Assembly (NCBI GenBank): GCA_002314755.1
Contig: DCHC01000009.1
Span: 4,352-57,748, forward strand
Reading direction: 5' to 3'
Length of the DNA stretch: 53,397 nt
Source: Faecalibacterium sp. UBA1762
GTDB taxonomy: Bacteria; Bacillota; Clostridia; Oscillospirales; Ruminococcaceae
How positions within the stretch are numbered: the stretch's first letter is position 1; the number at the start of each line of letters is the position of its first letter. Both the position numbers and the translations under genes were made by a program. The notes beneath the pieces are model-generated. The model was not told the origin of the DNA and did no database searches. It was given only the letters and a program-made list of their open reading frames with translations. Positions 15,149 through 23,610 of the stretch are shown one piece after another.

Positions 15149-16552
15149 TTATTTCCCGACACAGAATTTACTAAAGACCTCGTCTACAACAGTATCTGAT
15201 ACATTTTCTCCGGTCAAAGAATAAAGCGAAGAAAGGGCATCCTGAAGACAAACGCCCACGGCGTCTAAATCCAATCCCAAAGCGTGTGCCTGCAGTGCAC
15301 CGTCTACTGCGTCCATCGCCTGACGCACACAATTCAGCTGACGCCGATTGGCTAGTAGCGCAGCATCCGGGTCAAAATCTTCCAATTTTAAAAGTTGAAT
15401 CAATGCTTTTTCCAATTCTGCACGTGCCATTGACCCATGAGCGCTAAATAAAAGCATTGCTGGAAGCTCCTTACAGTTCGGAAATAATTCCTGAGGTTGC
15501 CACGCTGCGGGCAAATCGTTTTTATTTAGTAGAAAAAGGACACTTCTCCCTGCTATCGGTGCGGCAAGACTATCAGAGAGTTTACGGTCTTCTTCAGTCA
15601 AAGGAACGGAAAGATCAAACACAGCTAAAATAAGGCTTGCTTTTTCCATCCTTGCTTTACTGCGACGGATACCCTCCTGTTCCACAATATCTGATGTATC
15701 ATGCAAACCGGCGGTATCTGCAAGATGAAGTGTTATCCCGTCCAGCGTAATGGTCTCTTCCACAATATCCCGAGTAGTACCGGCAACCGGTGTTACAATT
15801 GCAGTATCCTGACCGGTCAGTAAATTCAGTAGCGTACTCTTACCGACATTAGGGCTGCCCACCAAAACGGTGGAAATGCCCCGACGGATTGCAACACCCC
15901 GGTCATAACCTTCCACCAATTTTTGCAATCTATTTTTTACCGCAGTTAGAGTTTGAAGCAAAGCCCCGTCCTCCAACGCAGGGACATCTTCTTCCGGATA
16001 ATCAATCCATGCGCTAATATGCCCTGACACAGTCAAAAGTTGTTCCCGAATAGAATCAATCTCCGACCAAAGCGAACCGGACATTGCACTCTGTGCCGCG
16101 CATGCAGCTTGTCGGTTTTCAGCGTCAACCAAATCCATAACCGCTTCCGCCTTTTCTAACGAAAGCTTACCGTTTAAAAAAGCCCTTCTTGTATATTCCC
16201 CGGGGGCAGCCATTACCGCCCCGGCATGAAGGCATGCCTCCAGCAAACCGCGAACAGCGGCATTTCCTCCATGACAACTAAGCTCTACGACGTCCTCACC
16301 GGTATAACTGTGCGGTGCGCGAAAAACAAGAGCAACTGTCTCATCGCAAACGGAATTATTCCAAAGATAGTGGCCAAAAAGTGCAGTATACCCTGCTGCA
16401 GCCGATACAGATTTTTCCGAATGAATGGGACAAAAAACAGCATCCGCAATTTGAAATGTCTGAGGGCCGGAAAGCCTAACCACTGCAATACTACCCTTAC
16501 CGGGCGGTGTTGCTATAGATGCAATCGTCGTACCCTCTGAATTGTGCTGCAT
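15149..16552 (-). CDS. mnmE: tRNA modification GTPase MnmE (TrmE)
   Basis: A 467-residue GTPase, partner of MnmG in wobble-uridine modification. Residues 1-115 are the folate-binding domain with the opening TIASIATPPGKGSIAVVR; the G domain has GSPNVGKSTLLN (G1), the DTAG box and NKND (G4); the protein ends in FSKFCVGK, carrying the conserved C-x-G-K motif. The ATG at 16552 has GGAGG eight bases upstream and aligns with other MnmE starts; the frame stays open for 64 codons further up but crosses a promoter and the khpB terminator. It is the first gene of the mnmE-mnmG-rsmG operon. Confidence 0.96.
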   Translation of the reverse strand: MQHNSEGTTIASIATPPGKGSIAVVRLSGPQTFQIADAVFCPIHSEKSVSAAAGYTALFGHYLWNNSVCDETVALVFRAPHSYTGEDVVELSCHGGNAAVRGLLEACLHAGAVMAAPGEYTRRAFLNGKLSLEKAEAVMDLVDAENRQAACAAQSAMSGSLWSEIDSIREQLLTVSGHISAWIDYPEEDVPALEDGALLQTLTAVKNRLQKLVEGYDRGVAIRRGISTVLVGSPNVGKSTLLNLLTGQDTAIVTPVAGTTRDIVEETITLDGITLHLADTAGLHDTSDIVEQEGIRRSKARMEKASLILAVFDLSVPLTEEDRKLSDSLAAPIAGRSVLFLLNKNDLPAAWQPQELFPNCKELPAMLLFSAHGSMARAELEKALIQLLKLEDFDPDAALLANRRQLNCVRQAMDAVDGALQAHALGLDLDAVGVCLQDALSSLYSLTGENVSDTVVDEVFSKFCVGK

Positions 16553-16592
16553 AATCTCGACCTCCAAAAAAGACATTCTCCTACAGTTTATC

Positions 16593-16600
16593 AGTATAAC
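16593..16600 (-). promoter_or_regulatory. Extended -10 promoter of the mnmE-mnmG-rsmG operon
   Basis: Reading leftward, TGT-TATACT (TATACT at 16598-16593) forms an extended -10. No good -35 is seen. It lies 40 bases before the mnmE start and after the khpB terminator. Confidence 0.45.
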
Positions 16601-16659
16601 ATAGTGAGAGTAAAAAAAGAAGAAGAACATTAAAAAAAAGTGACCGATATCGAATGGGC

Positions 16660-16697
16660 AAAAAAACGCCTGTCCGCAAAAAAAGCAGACAGGCGAA
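16660..16697 (-). terminator. Terminator of the rpmH-khpB operon
   Basis: Minus-strand CGCCTGTC and GACAGGCG form an 8-bp stem with extra TGC/GCG pairing, followed by TTTTTTT. It separates khpB from mnmE. Confidence 0.9.
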
Positions 16698-16733
16698 AAT
16701 TTCACACAAATCAAACAGTGAGATAGATTGACC

Positions 16734-17876
16734 TTACAGTTCAATTTTACCGTAAAGGCTTACACTGGGAGCATCGTTTACTGTTTCACTGCGGTTACCG
16801 GCTACCGGAGCGGCAAACTGCTCTCTACTGCGTTCTTTATACTCGGTACGAGCCTCGCCGCCATTATACCGACCGTTACCGCGGTTACCGCCATTACGAT
16901 TGCCGCCCTGACGGTTGCCGCCGTTTCTGTTACCGCAATTGCGATTGCCGCCCTGACGATTACCACCTTGTCGATTACCACCGTTGCGGTTGCCGCCGCG
17001 GTTATTGCGATGACGGTTTGCCTCACCCGGCTTAATGGCAGAGGGATCGCTACAGCTGACCACCACGCGGCGATCATCTCCCTCTCCAATGCTCTGACTG
17101 GTCACACCCTCCATACGGCCGATTACTGTATGGATAATGCGGCGCTCATACGGATTCATCGGCTCCATCGTATAACTCCGACCGGTCTTGGCAACCTTAG
17201 CGCCGACACGCTTTGCCAGCGCAGCCAGGTCTCCCTCCCGCTTGCTACGGTAACCGGCAACATCTAAGGCGACCTTCTGGTAATCACCGCCCAAACGGTT
17301 AACTGCCAAACCAGTCAGATGACTTAACGCCTCCATTGTATCACCGTGACGGCCAATCAGAATTCCCAAATCACCGCCCTCAACCTTTAATACAAGAGTC
17401 TCCTCCTGTTGTTCCGGAGTAACAGTAAAATCAGTGACACCCATATCTGCGGCAACCGTCTCCAGGTAGCTTTTAGCCAAAGCAATCTTTGCGGGATCAA
17501 TCGGCTCTGCCGATTTCTTTTCCTCAGCGGACAGAAAAGCCTGCTGTTTTTTCTCAACCGGCTCTTTTGCCTCTTCAGATTCCACTTCTGCCTTTGTCTG
17601 AGTCTTTTCCACAGCAGGCTTTTCTGCTACAGGTTTCTTTTCCGGCTGCGTTTTTTTCTCAACTTTTTTATCGGCATTTTTCTTTTCAGCCTTTTTTTCT
17701 ACCTCCTGTTCCTCTGCAAGCAAAGAAACACGGATTTTGGCAGGAATCGAACGGAACAACTTACGAACAGGCATCTCCACCACTTCGATAGAGACCTCTT
17801 CACGGGCAATGCCCAATTTTGTCAAAGCGGCTTCAGTTGCCTCCTCCACCGTTTTCCCCGTAAAAAACATTTCCAT
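16734..17876 (-). CDS. khpB: RNA-binding protein KhpB (Jag/EloR) with long C-terminal NR-x-GG repeat tail
   Basis: A 380-residue RNA-binding protein. In Gram-positive relatives KhpB partners KhpA and controls cell elongation. Residues 1-52 form the Jag N-terminal domain (MEMFFTGKTVEEATEAAL). Residues about 55-125 are a Lys/Glu-rich low-complexity linker. Residues about 132-205 hold the KH domain with GILIGRHG. Residues about 206-275 hold the R3H domain with ERRIIH. Residues 293-340 are unusual: about eight copies of NR(N/Q)GG, an RGG-like disordered tail, followed by about 40 more residues. Jag proteins usually end after R3H. The ATG at 17876 has GAGGAAGG upstream; a TTG at 17900 is an alternative. 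Confidence 0.93.
   Translation of the reverse strand: MEMFFTGKTVEEATEAALTKLGIAREEVSIEVVEMPVRKLFRSIPAKIRVSLLAEEQEVEKKAEKKNADKKVEKKTQPEKKPVAEKPAVEKTQTKAEVESEEAKEPVEKKQQAFLSAEEKKSAEPIDPAKIALAKSYLETVAADMGVTDFTVTPEQQEETLVLKVEGGDLGILIGRHGDTMEALSHLTGLAVNRLGGDYQKVALDVAGYRSKREGDLAALAKRVGAKVAKTGRSYTMEPMNPYERRIIHTVIGRMEGVTSQSIGEGDDRRVVVSCSDPSAIKPGEANRHRNNRGGNRNGGNRQGGNRQGGNRNCGNRNGGNRQGGNRNGGNRGNGRYNGGEARTEYKERSREQFAAPVAGNRSETVNDAPSVSLYGKIEL
16857..17000. repeat. 15-bp tandem coding repeats in khpB
   Basis: About eight degenerate units of 15 bp encode NR(N/Q)GG in the KhpB tail. Copies differ mostly at third codon positions, which suggests selection on the protein rather than a recent DNA expansion. 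Unit number may vary between strains. Confidence 0.8.
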
Positions 17877-17936
17877 CTTGAAACATCCTTCCTCACACAA
17901 AATTCTGTGTGATTTCAGCCAATAGCGTTTTTTATC

Positions 17937-19007
17937 TTACTTCTTTTCTTCCGTCTGAACGGAATTATCATCTTGTTTTGCCGAAGCACTGCTCATTTGA
18001 CGGTACTTTTCTTCCTGCATAGCGCGAGCCTTAGCAAGACGCACCTTAGTCAACTCCGCTTCGTTCATTTCTTTTGTCACCTTTTCACCGGTTGACTCAT
18101 CTGTGATGGTAACCGTCTTTTTTGCTTTCTTCTCCGCACGTTTTGCGGCCAACTCTGCCTGAATTTGTTCTTTAATAATATCCGGATTATAGAACTTACG
18201 CAAAACAATGGACTGAATCAAGCCGAAAATATTGGAATAGAACCAGTACAAAGATAATGCTGCCGGGAAGGTGAAGCCCAAGTAGCCGATCCAGATGCTC
18301 ATACCGTACATCACAACACCCATTCCGCCCTGCATCTTCTGCCCGGTTACCTTACTGGTAATAAACTGGCTGGCAATCATAGAAATAGCACTTAAAATGG
18401 GAATAATGATCAACAAGGTAGCAGGCTTAAAGCTGGGAATGCCGGTCAGGTCCATTGTACCGATACCGAAAAAGCTGAAATCCAGCGTCTCGATTTTCGC
18501 ATGCTGTGCAGCATCAATAATGCCGGCAAAAGCGTCATTACCGTTTTGAATCTGATTAATGATAAAGGTATCCACATAGGTAGCAGGACAACCCTGCAGT
18601 GTTTTTGCAACCTCAACCACCTGATCGTACACGACACTGCTCAATCCAACCATATACAACAAAGGCTTTTGAATAACCTGATAAAGAATCATAACAAAAG
18701 CCAGCTGAAAAACCATAGCGCCGCAGCCCATAGACGGCTTAATGCCGTACTCGGTATACAGCTTGGTCATTTCCTCCTGCTGCTTTTCCCGATTGTTGGC
18801 ATATTTCTTTTGAACTTCCTGAATAATAGGGTTATAGACAGACATTTTTGCCATACTCTTTTGCTGGCTGATGCTGGTGGGCAGCATAACCAAACGGGTA
18901 AGAATGGTGAAAATCAGCAGTGCGATACCATAGTTGCCGAAGACATCAAATAGCAGCTGCATCAGTCGACCAAAGGGCCAGACCACATAGTAAAGCAGAT
19001 TTGACAT
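17937..19007 (-). CDS. yidC: Membrane protein insertase YidC/Oxa1 (SpoIIIJ-type)
   Basis: A 356-residue insertase that helps place proteins in the cytoplasmic membrane, alone or with SecYEG. Five hydrophobic segments are seen: residues about 10-45, 95-120, a re-entrant area near 165-185, 190-215 and 230-260. GIALLIFTILTRLVMLP holds the conserved Arg of the hydrophilic groove. A periplasmic-side insertion at about 120-185 makes it longer than the Bacillus proteins. The C-terminal 90 residues are highly charged (KRAEKKAKK, then KVRLAKARAMQEEKY), as in ribosome-binding tails. No lipobox cysteine is seen at the N-terminus. It lies between yidD and khpB, the standard order. Confidence 0.94.
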   Translation of the reverse strand: MSNLLYYVVWPFGRLMQLLFDVFGNYGIALLIFTILTRLVMLPTSISQQKSMAKMSVYNPIIQEVQKKYANNREKQQEEMTKLYTEYGIKPSMGCGAMVFQLAFVMILYQVIQKPLLYMVGLSSVVYDQVVEVAKTLQGCPATYVDTFIINQIQNGNDAFAGIIDAAQHAKIETLDFSFFGIGTMDLTGIPSFKPATLLIIIPILSAISMIASQFITSKVTGQKMQGGMGVVMYGMSIWIGYLGFTFPAALSLYWFYSNIFGLIQSIVLRKFYNPDIIKEQIQAELAAKRAEKKAKKTVTITDESTGEKVTKEMNEAELTKVRLAKARAMQEEKYRQMSSASAKQDDNSVQTEEKK

Positions 19008-19126
19008 AATGATATTACCTTTCTGGTTACAATCAAAGTGCCGGAAAAAACCGGACTAAACAAAACCGATAGAAACTAACAAGATAAACTCCTACCGTCT
19101 CTCCTGTCACAACAGGAGCTTCTGAC

Positions 19127-19158
19127 AAAAACGACTTTCGTGAAGTATAGAGAAGTCG
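19127..19158 (-). terminator. Possible terminator between yidD and yidC
   Basis: Minus-strand CGACTT and AAGTCG pair around a long loop and are followed by TTTTT. A second perfect hairpin, CTCCTGT-TGTG-ACAGGAG (19101-19118), stands nearer yidC. The 230-base gap may allow partial termination or leader control of yidC. Confidence 0.45.
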
Positions 19159-19237
19159 GTCGTTTCGTAATTTAGGCAGTGAACACTTGCAGTAAACAAA
19201 CTGTCAAACATCACCGCACCTTAAAGAATACTGTCCC

Positions 19238-19486
19238 TTATTTTTTTCTTCTGAACGGACGGGACCATTCTCCCTTTGGAGGCACCGGGTCAAACCCGCT
19301 TCCCCCGAGTGGTGAACAGCGTAAAATACGCCACGCAGCCAAAAGGCTGCCCTTAAGAACACCGTGCCGCTCTAACGCGGTTACGGCATATTCACTGCAC
19401 GTAGGCAGATAGCGGCAATTTTTGCCTAGAAGTGGTGAGAGGTAACTCTGATAGCAGTGAATCATAAAGATCAACAACCGTTTCAT
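19238..19486 (-). CDS. yidD: Membrane protein insertion efficiency factor YidD
   Basis: An 82-residue member of the YidD/UPF0161 family, a small membrane-associated protein with an N-terminal amphipathic helix. The signature is complete: the opening LLIFMIHCYQSYLSPLLG, then CRYLPTCSEYAVTAL with conserved cysteines, and CSPLGGSGFDPVP. Its ATG overlaps the rnpA stop as ATGA, so the two are translationally coupled. It stands between rnpA and yidC, the near-universal arrangement. It assists membrane insertion in Escherichia coli; the mechanism is not settled. Confidence 0.95.
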   Translation of the reverse strand: MKRLLIFMIHCYQSYLSPLLGKNCRYLPTCSEYAVTALERHGVLKGSLLAAWRILRCSPLGGSGFDPVPPKGEWSRPFRRKK

Positions 19487-19926
19487 ACTTTTTCCGGTTG
19501 CTGCGGCAAGGACACAGCATCGTCAAAGAAAGAAACCTGTTGTTCTGAAATGTTGGGTGTTTCCGTAGGTGTCTGTAAATACTCCTTATCCTTTACAGTA
19601 AGCCCTGCCTTTTTCATTAACCGACGCAGCTGACCGGCAACCTGACCGCTTTTCTGTGCGGCAGTGCTTCCCCGTGCAACCAAAACCAGATCGAAATTTC
19701 CCACACCCTCTGCAGGTAAAACCTCTGCAAGTGCAGCACGTAATACGCGCCGGGAACGGTTTCTCTGTACTGCATTACCAATTTTTTTGGAACTGGTAAT
19801 ACCCACGCGGGTTTTTCCCGCACGGTTTTTTATTACATACAAAACCAAACTAAAACCGACATAAGCTTTTCCTTTGGCGTACACACGGCGAAAATCGTTG
19901 TTGCGTACAAGCACGGTATAACGCAT
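19483..19926 (-). CDS. rnpA: Ribonuclease P protein component
   Basis: A 147-residue protein subunit of RNase P, which binds the catalytic RNA and the 5' leader of pre-tRNA. The RNR signature KKIGNAVQRNRSRRVLR is intact, and the N-terminal MRYTVLVRNNDFRRVYAKG matches the family. The core ends near residue 115, leaving about 30 extra residues (QTPTETPNISEQQVSFFDD) that are acidic and probably disordered. The ATG at 19926 has GGAG ten bases upstream; the frame is open further up but lacks homology. The gene overlaps yidD by 4 bases. Confidence 0.94.
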   Translation of the reverse strand: MRYTVLVRNNDFRRVYAKGKAYVGFSLVLYVIKNRAGKTRVGITSSKKIGNAVQRNRSRRVLRAALAEVLPAEGVGNFDLVLVARGSTAAQKSGQVAGQLRRLMKKAGLTVKDKEYLQTPTETPNISEQQVSFFDDAVSLPQQPEKV

Positions 19927-20051
19927 GAGATCCAAACTCCTTACGGCATTAACCGAATTATTTCTGTCTGCACATCCAGACAACACATACAACAGTCTGC
20001 TTGTTCAGAAAAAAACAATAAACAGAAACCTTGAAAAATGGTCTTTTCTCC

Positions 20052-20098
20052 TGAAAACAAAGAAGGCCACATTCTCGCGAACCCGGAGAGTGGCCTTG
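20052..20098 (-). terminator. Attenuator-like hairpin between rpmH and rnpA
   Basis: Minus-strand AAGGCCACTCTC and GAGAATGTGGCCTT pair (GGCCAC/GTGGCC core) followed by CTTTGTTTTC. The T-run is interrupted, so it may be a partial terminator setting the high rpmH to low rnpA ratio. Confidence 0.55.
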
Positions 20099-20112
20099 CG
20101 TTGTTTTTTACA

Positions 20113-20247
20113 TCACACAGACAGCTTTGCGCGGCCTTTAGCACGACGGGCGTTGATAACCTTGCGGCCATTGCGAGTGCTCATTCTCTGCAGAAAACCG
20201 TGAACACCACTGCGCTGACGCTTCTTAGGCTGATAAGTACGCTTCAT
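20113..20247 (-). CDS. rpmH: 50S ribosomal protein L34
   Basis: A 44-residue, very basic ribosomal protein: it starts MKRTYQPKKRQRSGVHGF and ends in RRAKGRAKLSV. The sequence and length match bacterial L34 throughout. The ATG follows AGGAGGATATTAAT. It heads the leftward rpmH-rnpA-yidD-yidC-khpB transcript, driven by a strong promoter at 20341-20370, and is divergent from dnaA, as in most bacteria. Confidence 0.97.
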   Translation of the reverse strand: MKRTYQPKKRQRSGVHGFLQRMSTRNGRKVINARRAKGRAKLSV

Positions 20248-20340
20248 ATTAATATCCTCCTGTCACGAAAATTTACCGCCGAAAAGAGATTTGTATCATC
20301 CTTTTCCGGGGCAAGTACAATAATACCCTTGCAAATTAAC

Positions 20341-20370
20341 AGTATAGCCTATTATTGCGTTTTCTGTCAA
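20341..20370 (-). promoter_or_regulatory. Promoter of the rpmH operon
   Basis: Leftward TTGACA (20370-20365), 18-base spacer, TATACT (20346-20341). It is about 95 bases before the rpmH start. Confidence 0.8.
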
Positions 20371-20483
20371 TTCTTTTCTGAAAACTTTTTTAAAAAACAG
20401 GCTAGATTTTCTATTTTGCCGGCTCTTTACCCTTATAAATCAGAAAACATATCGAAATTATAATTTAAAGTAGGAATAAAAGC

Positions 20484-20512
20484 TTGAGTTTTTTTGTGTA
20501 ATCTTATATAAT
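20484..20512 (+). promoter_or_regulatory. Promoter of dnaA
   Basis: TTGAGT (20484-20489), 17-base spacer and a perfect TATAAT (20507-20512). Transcription should start near 20519, which shows that the ATG at 20518 is not the dnaA start. Confidence 0.8.
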
Positions 20513-20631
20513 GTAATATGTATAGTAATGTCCCACCTTATGCAACAAAAAAGAGGTCGGGGCGGTTATCTTTCTTTCGGCGCCCCATTGAAAAAGGTGT
20601 CGCCCATCTCAATAAAACAGGAGTGAGCCCA

Positions 20632-22008
20632 GTGGATTCTTTTGAGGATGTATTCGTCGCTGTTAAAAATTACTGTCGGGAACGCATTACCGGACCCGCC
20701 TATTCCGTTTTTTTTGAACGGTTGGAATGCGGCAGCTTTGACGGTGAAAAGGTTATAATTTATGCCCACGCTGATTTTGTCCGAACTTCTTTGAACACAC
20801 GCTATATGCCACTGTTGCGAGAAGCTTTTCTTGCCGTGCTTGGTTTTGAGGTACAGCTGGATATCCAGGTTCGTAATAGTAACAACGGTGCCACGGCTGT
20901 ACCACAACCGTCTGCACCCATCGCCGGAAATACCCTACCGGACGCTGCTGCGCAGACCACTTTGCCCGGAACAGGAAACAAAGAAACCGGAACCGGCAGC
21001 TATGATTTCACTTTTGAAAATTTTATTGTCGGCTCTAATAACAAATTTGCCCACGCTGCTGCACAGGCAGTTGCCGCGAATCCAAGTGGCGCATACAATC
21101 CTCTTTTCATTTACGGGCCGTCCGGACTGGGTAAAACACACCTTGAAAACGCCATTCGATTAGAAATTCAAAAAAATCATCCAGACTACAACATTCTTTA
21201 TGTTGACGGTGAGGCATTCACCAACGAAATTATCTCTGCTATCAGAGATAACTCCACCACAGAGTTTCACCAAAAATACCGTCAGGCAGATGTTTTACTG
21301 GTTGATGATATCCAATTTATTGGCGGCAAGGATTCTACTCAAGAAGAGTTTTTCCACACATTCAACACCCTGTTCAATGCTGGTAAACAAATAGTCCTTG
21401 CAAGTGACCGACCTCCTAAAGAAATTAAGAGTCTTGAGGAACGTTTGCGTACCCGATTTGAATGGGGGTTAACTGCGGATATCCAACCGCCGGATTTTGA
21501 AACCCGCGTTGCTATAATAAAAAGAAAAGCCAATCTTCTGGGTATGGATCTGCCAGAGGATGTTTGTGAATTCATCGCGAATAAACTGAAAAGCAACATC
21601 CGACAGTTGGAGGGTGCGGTAAAAAAACTGAATGCATACAGAATGCTTTCCAATATCAACCCCACAGTAGGTGCCGCACAAAATGCAATAAAGGACATCC
21701 TAAGCGAAACACAGCCGGTTCCTGTCACGATTGATAAAATCGTAACTGAGGTCGCACGTTGTTACAATATCAGCGCAGCAGACATCCGCAGCAGAAGCAG
21801 AACTAAAAATATCGCAAACGCCAGAATGACATGTATCTACTGTATCCGTGAAATAACCGGACTTCCAATGGTAGATATAGGCAGAGAATTTGGCGGCAGG
21901 GATCATGCAACCATAGTCTACGCAATCAAACAGGCAAAAAACGAAGTAGAAACCAATAACACCTACAAGGAAATGGTAGAAGATATCCTGAAAAATATAC
22001 GCGCATAA
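20632..22008 (+). CDS. dnaA: Chromosomal replication initiator DnaA
   Basis: A 458-residue AAA+ initiator that binds DnaA boxes and opens oriC. Domain I opens DSFEDVFVAVKNYCRER, a linker follows near residues 85-120, and domain III begins YDFTFENFIVGSNNKFA. Walker A is GPSGLGKTH and Walker B LLVDDIQF; SLEERLRTRFEWG holds the arginine-finger region. Domain IV carries the DNA-recognition motif GGRDHATIVYA. I start at the GTG at 20632 because AGGAG stands 8 bases upstream and the length then fits the family; the ATG at 20518 coincides with the predicted transcription start. It is the first rightward gene from the origin. Confidence 0.96.
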   Translation: MDSFEDVFVAVKNYCRERITGPAYSVFFERLECGSFDGEKVIIYAHADFVRTSLNTRYMPLLREAFLAVLGFEVQLDIQVRNSNNGATAVPQPSAPIAGNTLPDAAAQTTLPGTGNKETGTGSYDFTFENFIVGSNNKFAHAAAQAVAANPSGAYNPLFIYGPSGLGKTHLENAIRLEIQKNHPDYNILYVDGEAFTNEIISAIRDNSTTEFHQKYRQADVLLVDDIQFIGGKDSTQEEFFHTFNTLFNAGKQIVLASDRPPKEIKSLEERLRTRFEWGLTADIQPPDFETRVAIIKRKANLLGMDLPEDVCEFIANKLKSNIRQLEGAVKKLNAYRMLSNINPTVGAAQNAIKDILSETQPVPVTIDKIVTEVARCYNISAADIRSRSRTKNIANARMTCIYCIREITGLPMVDIGREFGGRDHATIVYAIKQAKNEVETNNTYKEMVEDILKNIRA

Positions 22009-22253
22009 AAGCGAAAAATTTCCACATTTTTTCAACTTTAAACAGATGGTTATTCACATAAACGTTGAAATAATTTTCAGCGTGTGAAAAACTTCTAAAT
22101 TCTCCACATATCATTCAAACCGGCTGAACATAAAAAACATCGGCTGTTACGAGGATTATTTGCAATTTCAACAAATTCACAGCCCCTACTACTATCACTA
22201 TAATAACCGTAAGATATTAGCCAAATTTTTGAAAAAAAGGAACAAACCAACTT
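22009..22253. other. oriC: Replication origin oriC (dnaA-dnaN spacer)
   Basis: The 245-base spacer carries relaxed DnaA boxes: ATTTCCACA (22018-22026), TTATTCACA (22050-22058), TTCTCCACA (22100-22108) and, inverted, TGTGAAAAA (22083-22091). Two are one base from TTATCCACA. AT-rich stretches near 22130-22140 and 22200-22240 could unwind. Gene orientation diverges just to the left. No box cluster of similar quality is seen between rpmH and dnaA. Confidence 0.8.
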
Positions 22254-23354
22254 ATGAAATTTATTTGTGACAGAACAACACTGAGCAACGCTATTTCAGG
22301 AGTATCTAAGGCTGTTGCGACACATTCCAATATGCCTATTTTGGAAACAATACTGTTTCACGCAGAACAGGGACGAATCGTGTTAACAGCATACGATTTA
22401 GAAATAGCCATCACAACCAACATCCCTGCGATTGTTTCTAATCCCGGTGAACTGGCACTCTCTGCAAAATTGATTGGCGACATGGTGCGTCGGCTGCCAA
22501 GTGATGATATAGAAGTGGAAAGCAATGAAGATCTTTCGGTCAGCGTCAAAGGCGGTATTACACAGTACAACCTAACTAGCATGAATCCGATGGATTATCC
22601 GATTCTGCCGGACCCCGGTGCGGATGAAGCTGTCGAGATTGAAAGTGAAACGCTGAAAGAGATGATCGATACCACATTGTTTGCTGTTTCGGTTGACGAT
22701 AAAAAACCGGCACATACCGGCGAATTGTTTGTGTTAAACAGCACAAGCTTGACAATTGTCGCACTGGACGGTTACCGCCTTGCTATCGTAGAACGCCCTG
22801 TTACCGCCACACGGGAGATTAAAATCATCATTCCTTCTAAAACAATGGGTGAAGTATCCCGCTTGATGGGTGAATCTGAAGAAAAGGTGTTGATCTGTGC
22901 GAACCGTCGGTTTGTTGTTTTTCGTAATGAAGAATACACCATTACCAGTCGCCTGATTGACGGCGAATATTTGGATTATTCCCGTGTAATACCGGCAGGC
23001 TGTACCACAACGGTTACAGTTTCCACCAACGCCTTCCTAAACAGTATCGACCGTGCAAGTCTGATTATCACGGAACGGTTAAAAAATCCACTGCGGATCC
23101 GGTTTGACAATACGGTGACCATCCGCTGTCAAACACCTTTGGGAAGTGTACAGGATGAAATACCTGCAACAATTGAAGGACAGGCTGTAGAGGTAGGCTT
23201 TAACAACCGCTATCTGATGGATGCACTTCGCTACAGCGGTAAGGATGAAGTTACACTACAAATTTCCGGTCCTTTGGCGCCGGTCAAAGTAGTTCCAACC
23301 GAAGGAAACGATTTTATGTTCCTGGTACTTCCCTTGCGTTTCAAAAATGAATAA
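22254..23354 (+). CDS. dnaN: DNA polymerase III beta subunit (sliding clamp)
   Basis: A 366-residue sliding clamp; the ring-shaped dimer tethers polymerase and repair enzymes to DNA. It opens with MKFICDRTTLSNAISGVSKA and shows the typical TSNMPILETILF-like segment as ATHSNMPILETIL, the central HTGELFVLN region and a C-terminal MFLVLPLRFKNE near the hydrophobic partner-binding cleft. Three repeated clamp domains of about 120 residues fit the length. The ribosome site (AAAGGAAC) is a little further from the ATG than usual. It is followed 40 bases later by the S4 gene in the dnaA-gyrA series. Confidence 0.97.
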   Translation: MKFICDRTTLSNAISGVSKAVATHSNMPILETILFHAEQGRIVLTAYDLEIAITTNIPAIVSNPGELALSAKLIGDMVRRLPSDDIEVESNEDLSVSVKGGITQYNLTSMNPMDYPILPDPGADEAVEIESETLKEMIDTTLFAVSVDDKKPAHTGELFVLNSTSLTIVALDGYRLAIVERPVTATREIKIIIPSKTMGEVSRLMGESEEKVLICANRRFVVFRNEEYTITSRLIDGEYLDYSRVIPAGCTTTVTVSTNAFLNSIDRASLIITERLKNPLRIRFDNTVTIRCQTPLGSVQDEIPATIEGQAVEVGFNNRYLMDALRYSGKDEVTLQISGPLAPVKVVPTEGNDFMFLVLPLRFKNE

Positions 23355-23394
23355 ATTACAGATGCTCTATCTGTGAGCTAAAAGAGGAAGCTTA

Positions 23395-23610
23395 ATGACA
23401 GAAAAAATCATCATTCAAACTCCGTTTATCAAATTGGATGCTTTTTTGAAGTACTGCGGTGCTTGTGAAACCGGCGGTGAAGCAAAACTTTCCGTACAAG
23501 AGGGATATGTTACAGTGAACGGAGAAATATGTAATCAAAGAGGAAAAAAACTTGTACCCGGAGACGAGATAACAATAGACGGTCGCAGTTATACGGTTTC
23601 ACAGCCATGA
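23395..23610 (+). CDS. yaaA: S4-domain RNA-binding protein (YaaA type)
   Basis: A 71-residue protein made almost entirely of one S4 RNA-binding domain: FIKLDAFLKYCGACETGGEA, then the VTVNGEICNQRGKKLVPGDE strand-turn. Homologues sit between dnaN and recF in most Firmicutes; the Bacillus protein (YaaA/RlbA) is ribosome-associated. The ATG has GAGGAAG five bases upstream. Its stop overlaps the recF start (ATGA), so recF is translationally coupled to it. Confidence 0.92.
   Translation: MTEKIIIQTPFIKLDAFLKYCGACETGGEAKLSVQEGYVTVNGEICNQRGKKLVPGDEITIDGRSYTVSQP

Noticed and set aside
16857..17000. Short regular repeats that could be read as a CRISPR array
   Set aside because: Units are 15 bp, in frame, degenerate at third positions and encode the KhpB tail; there are no spacers.
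20518..20631. N-terminal extension of DnaA from the ATG at 20518
   Set aside because: The predicted dnaA transcription start is at about 20519, and a GTG with AGGAG at the right distance lies at 20632.
22354..22369. parS-like TGTTTCACGCAGAACA inside dnaN
   Set aside because: Three mismatches in the right half, including the central CG step, and it lies in a conserved coding segment.
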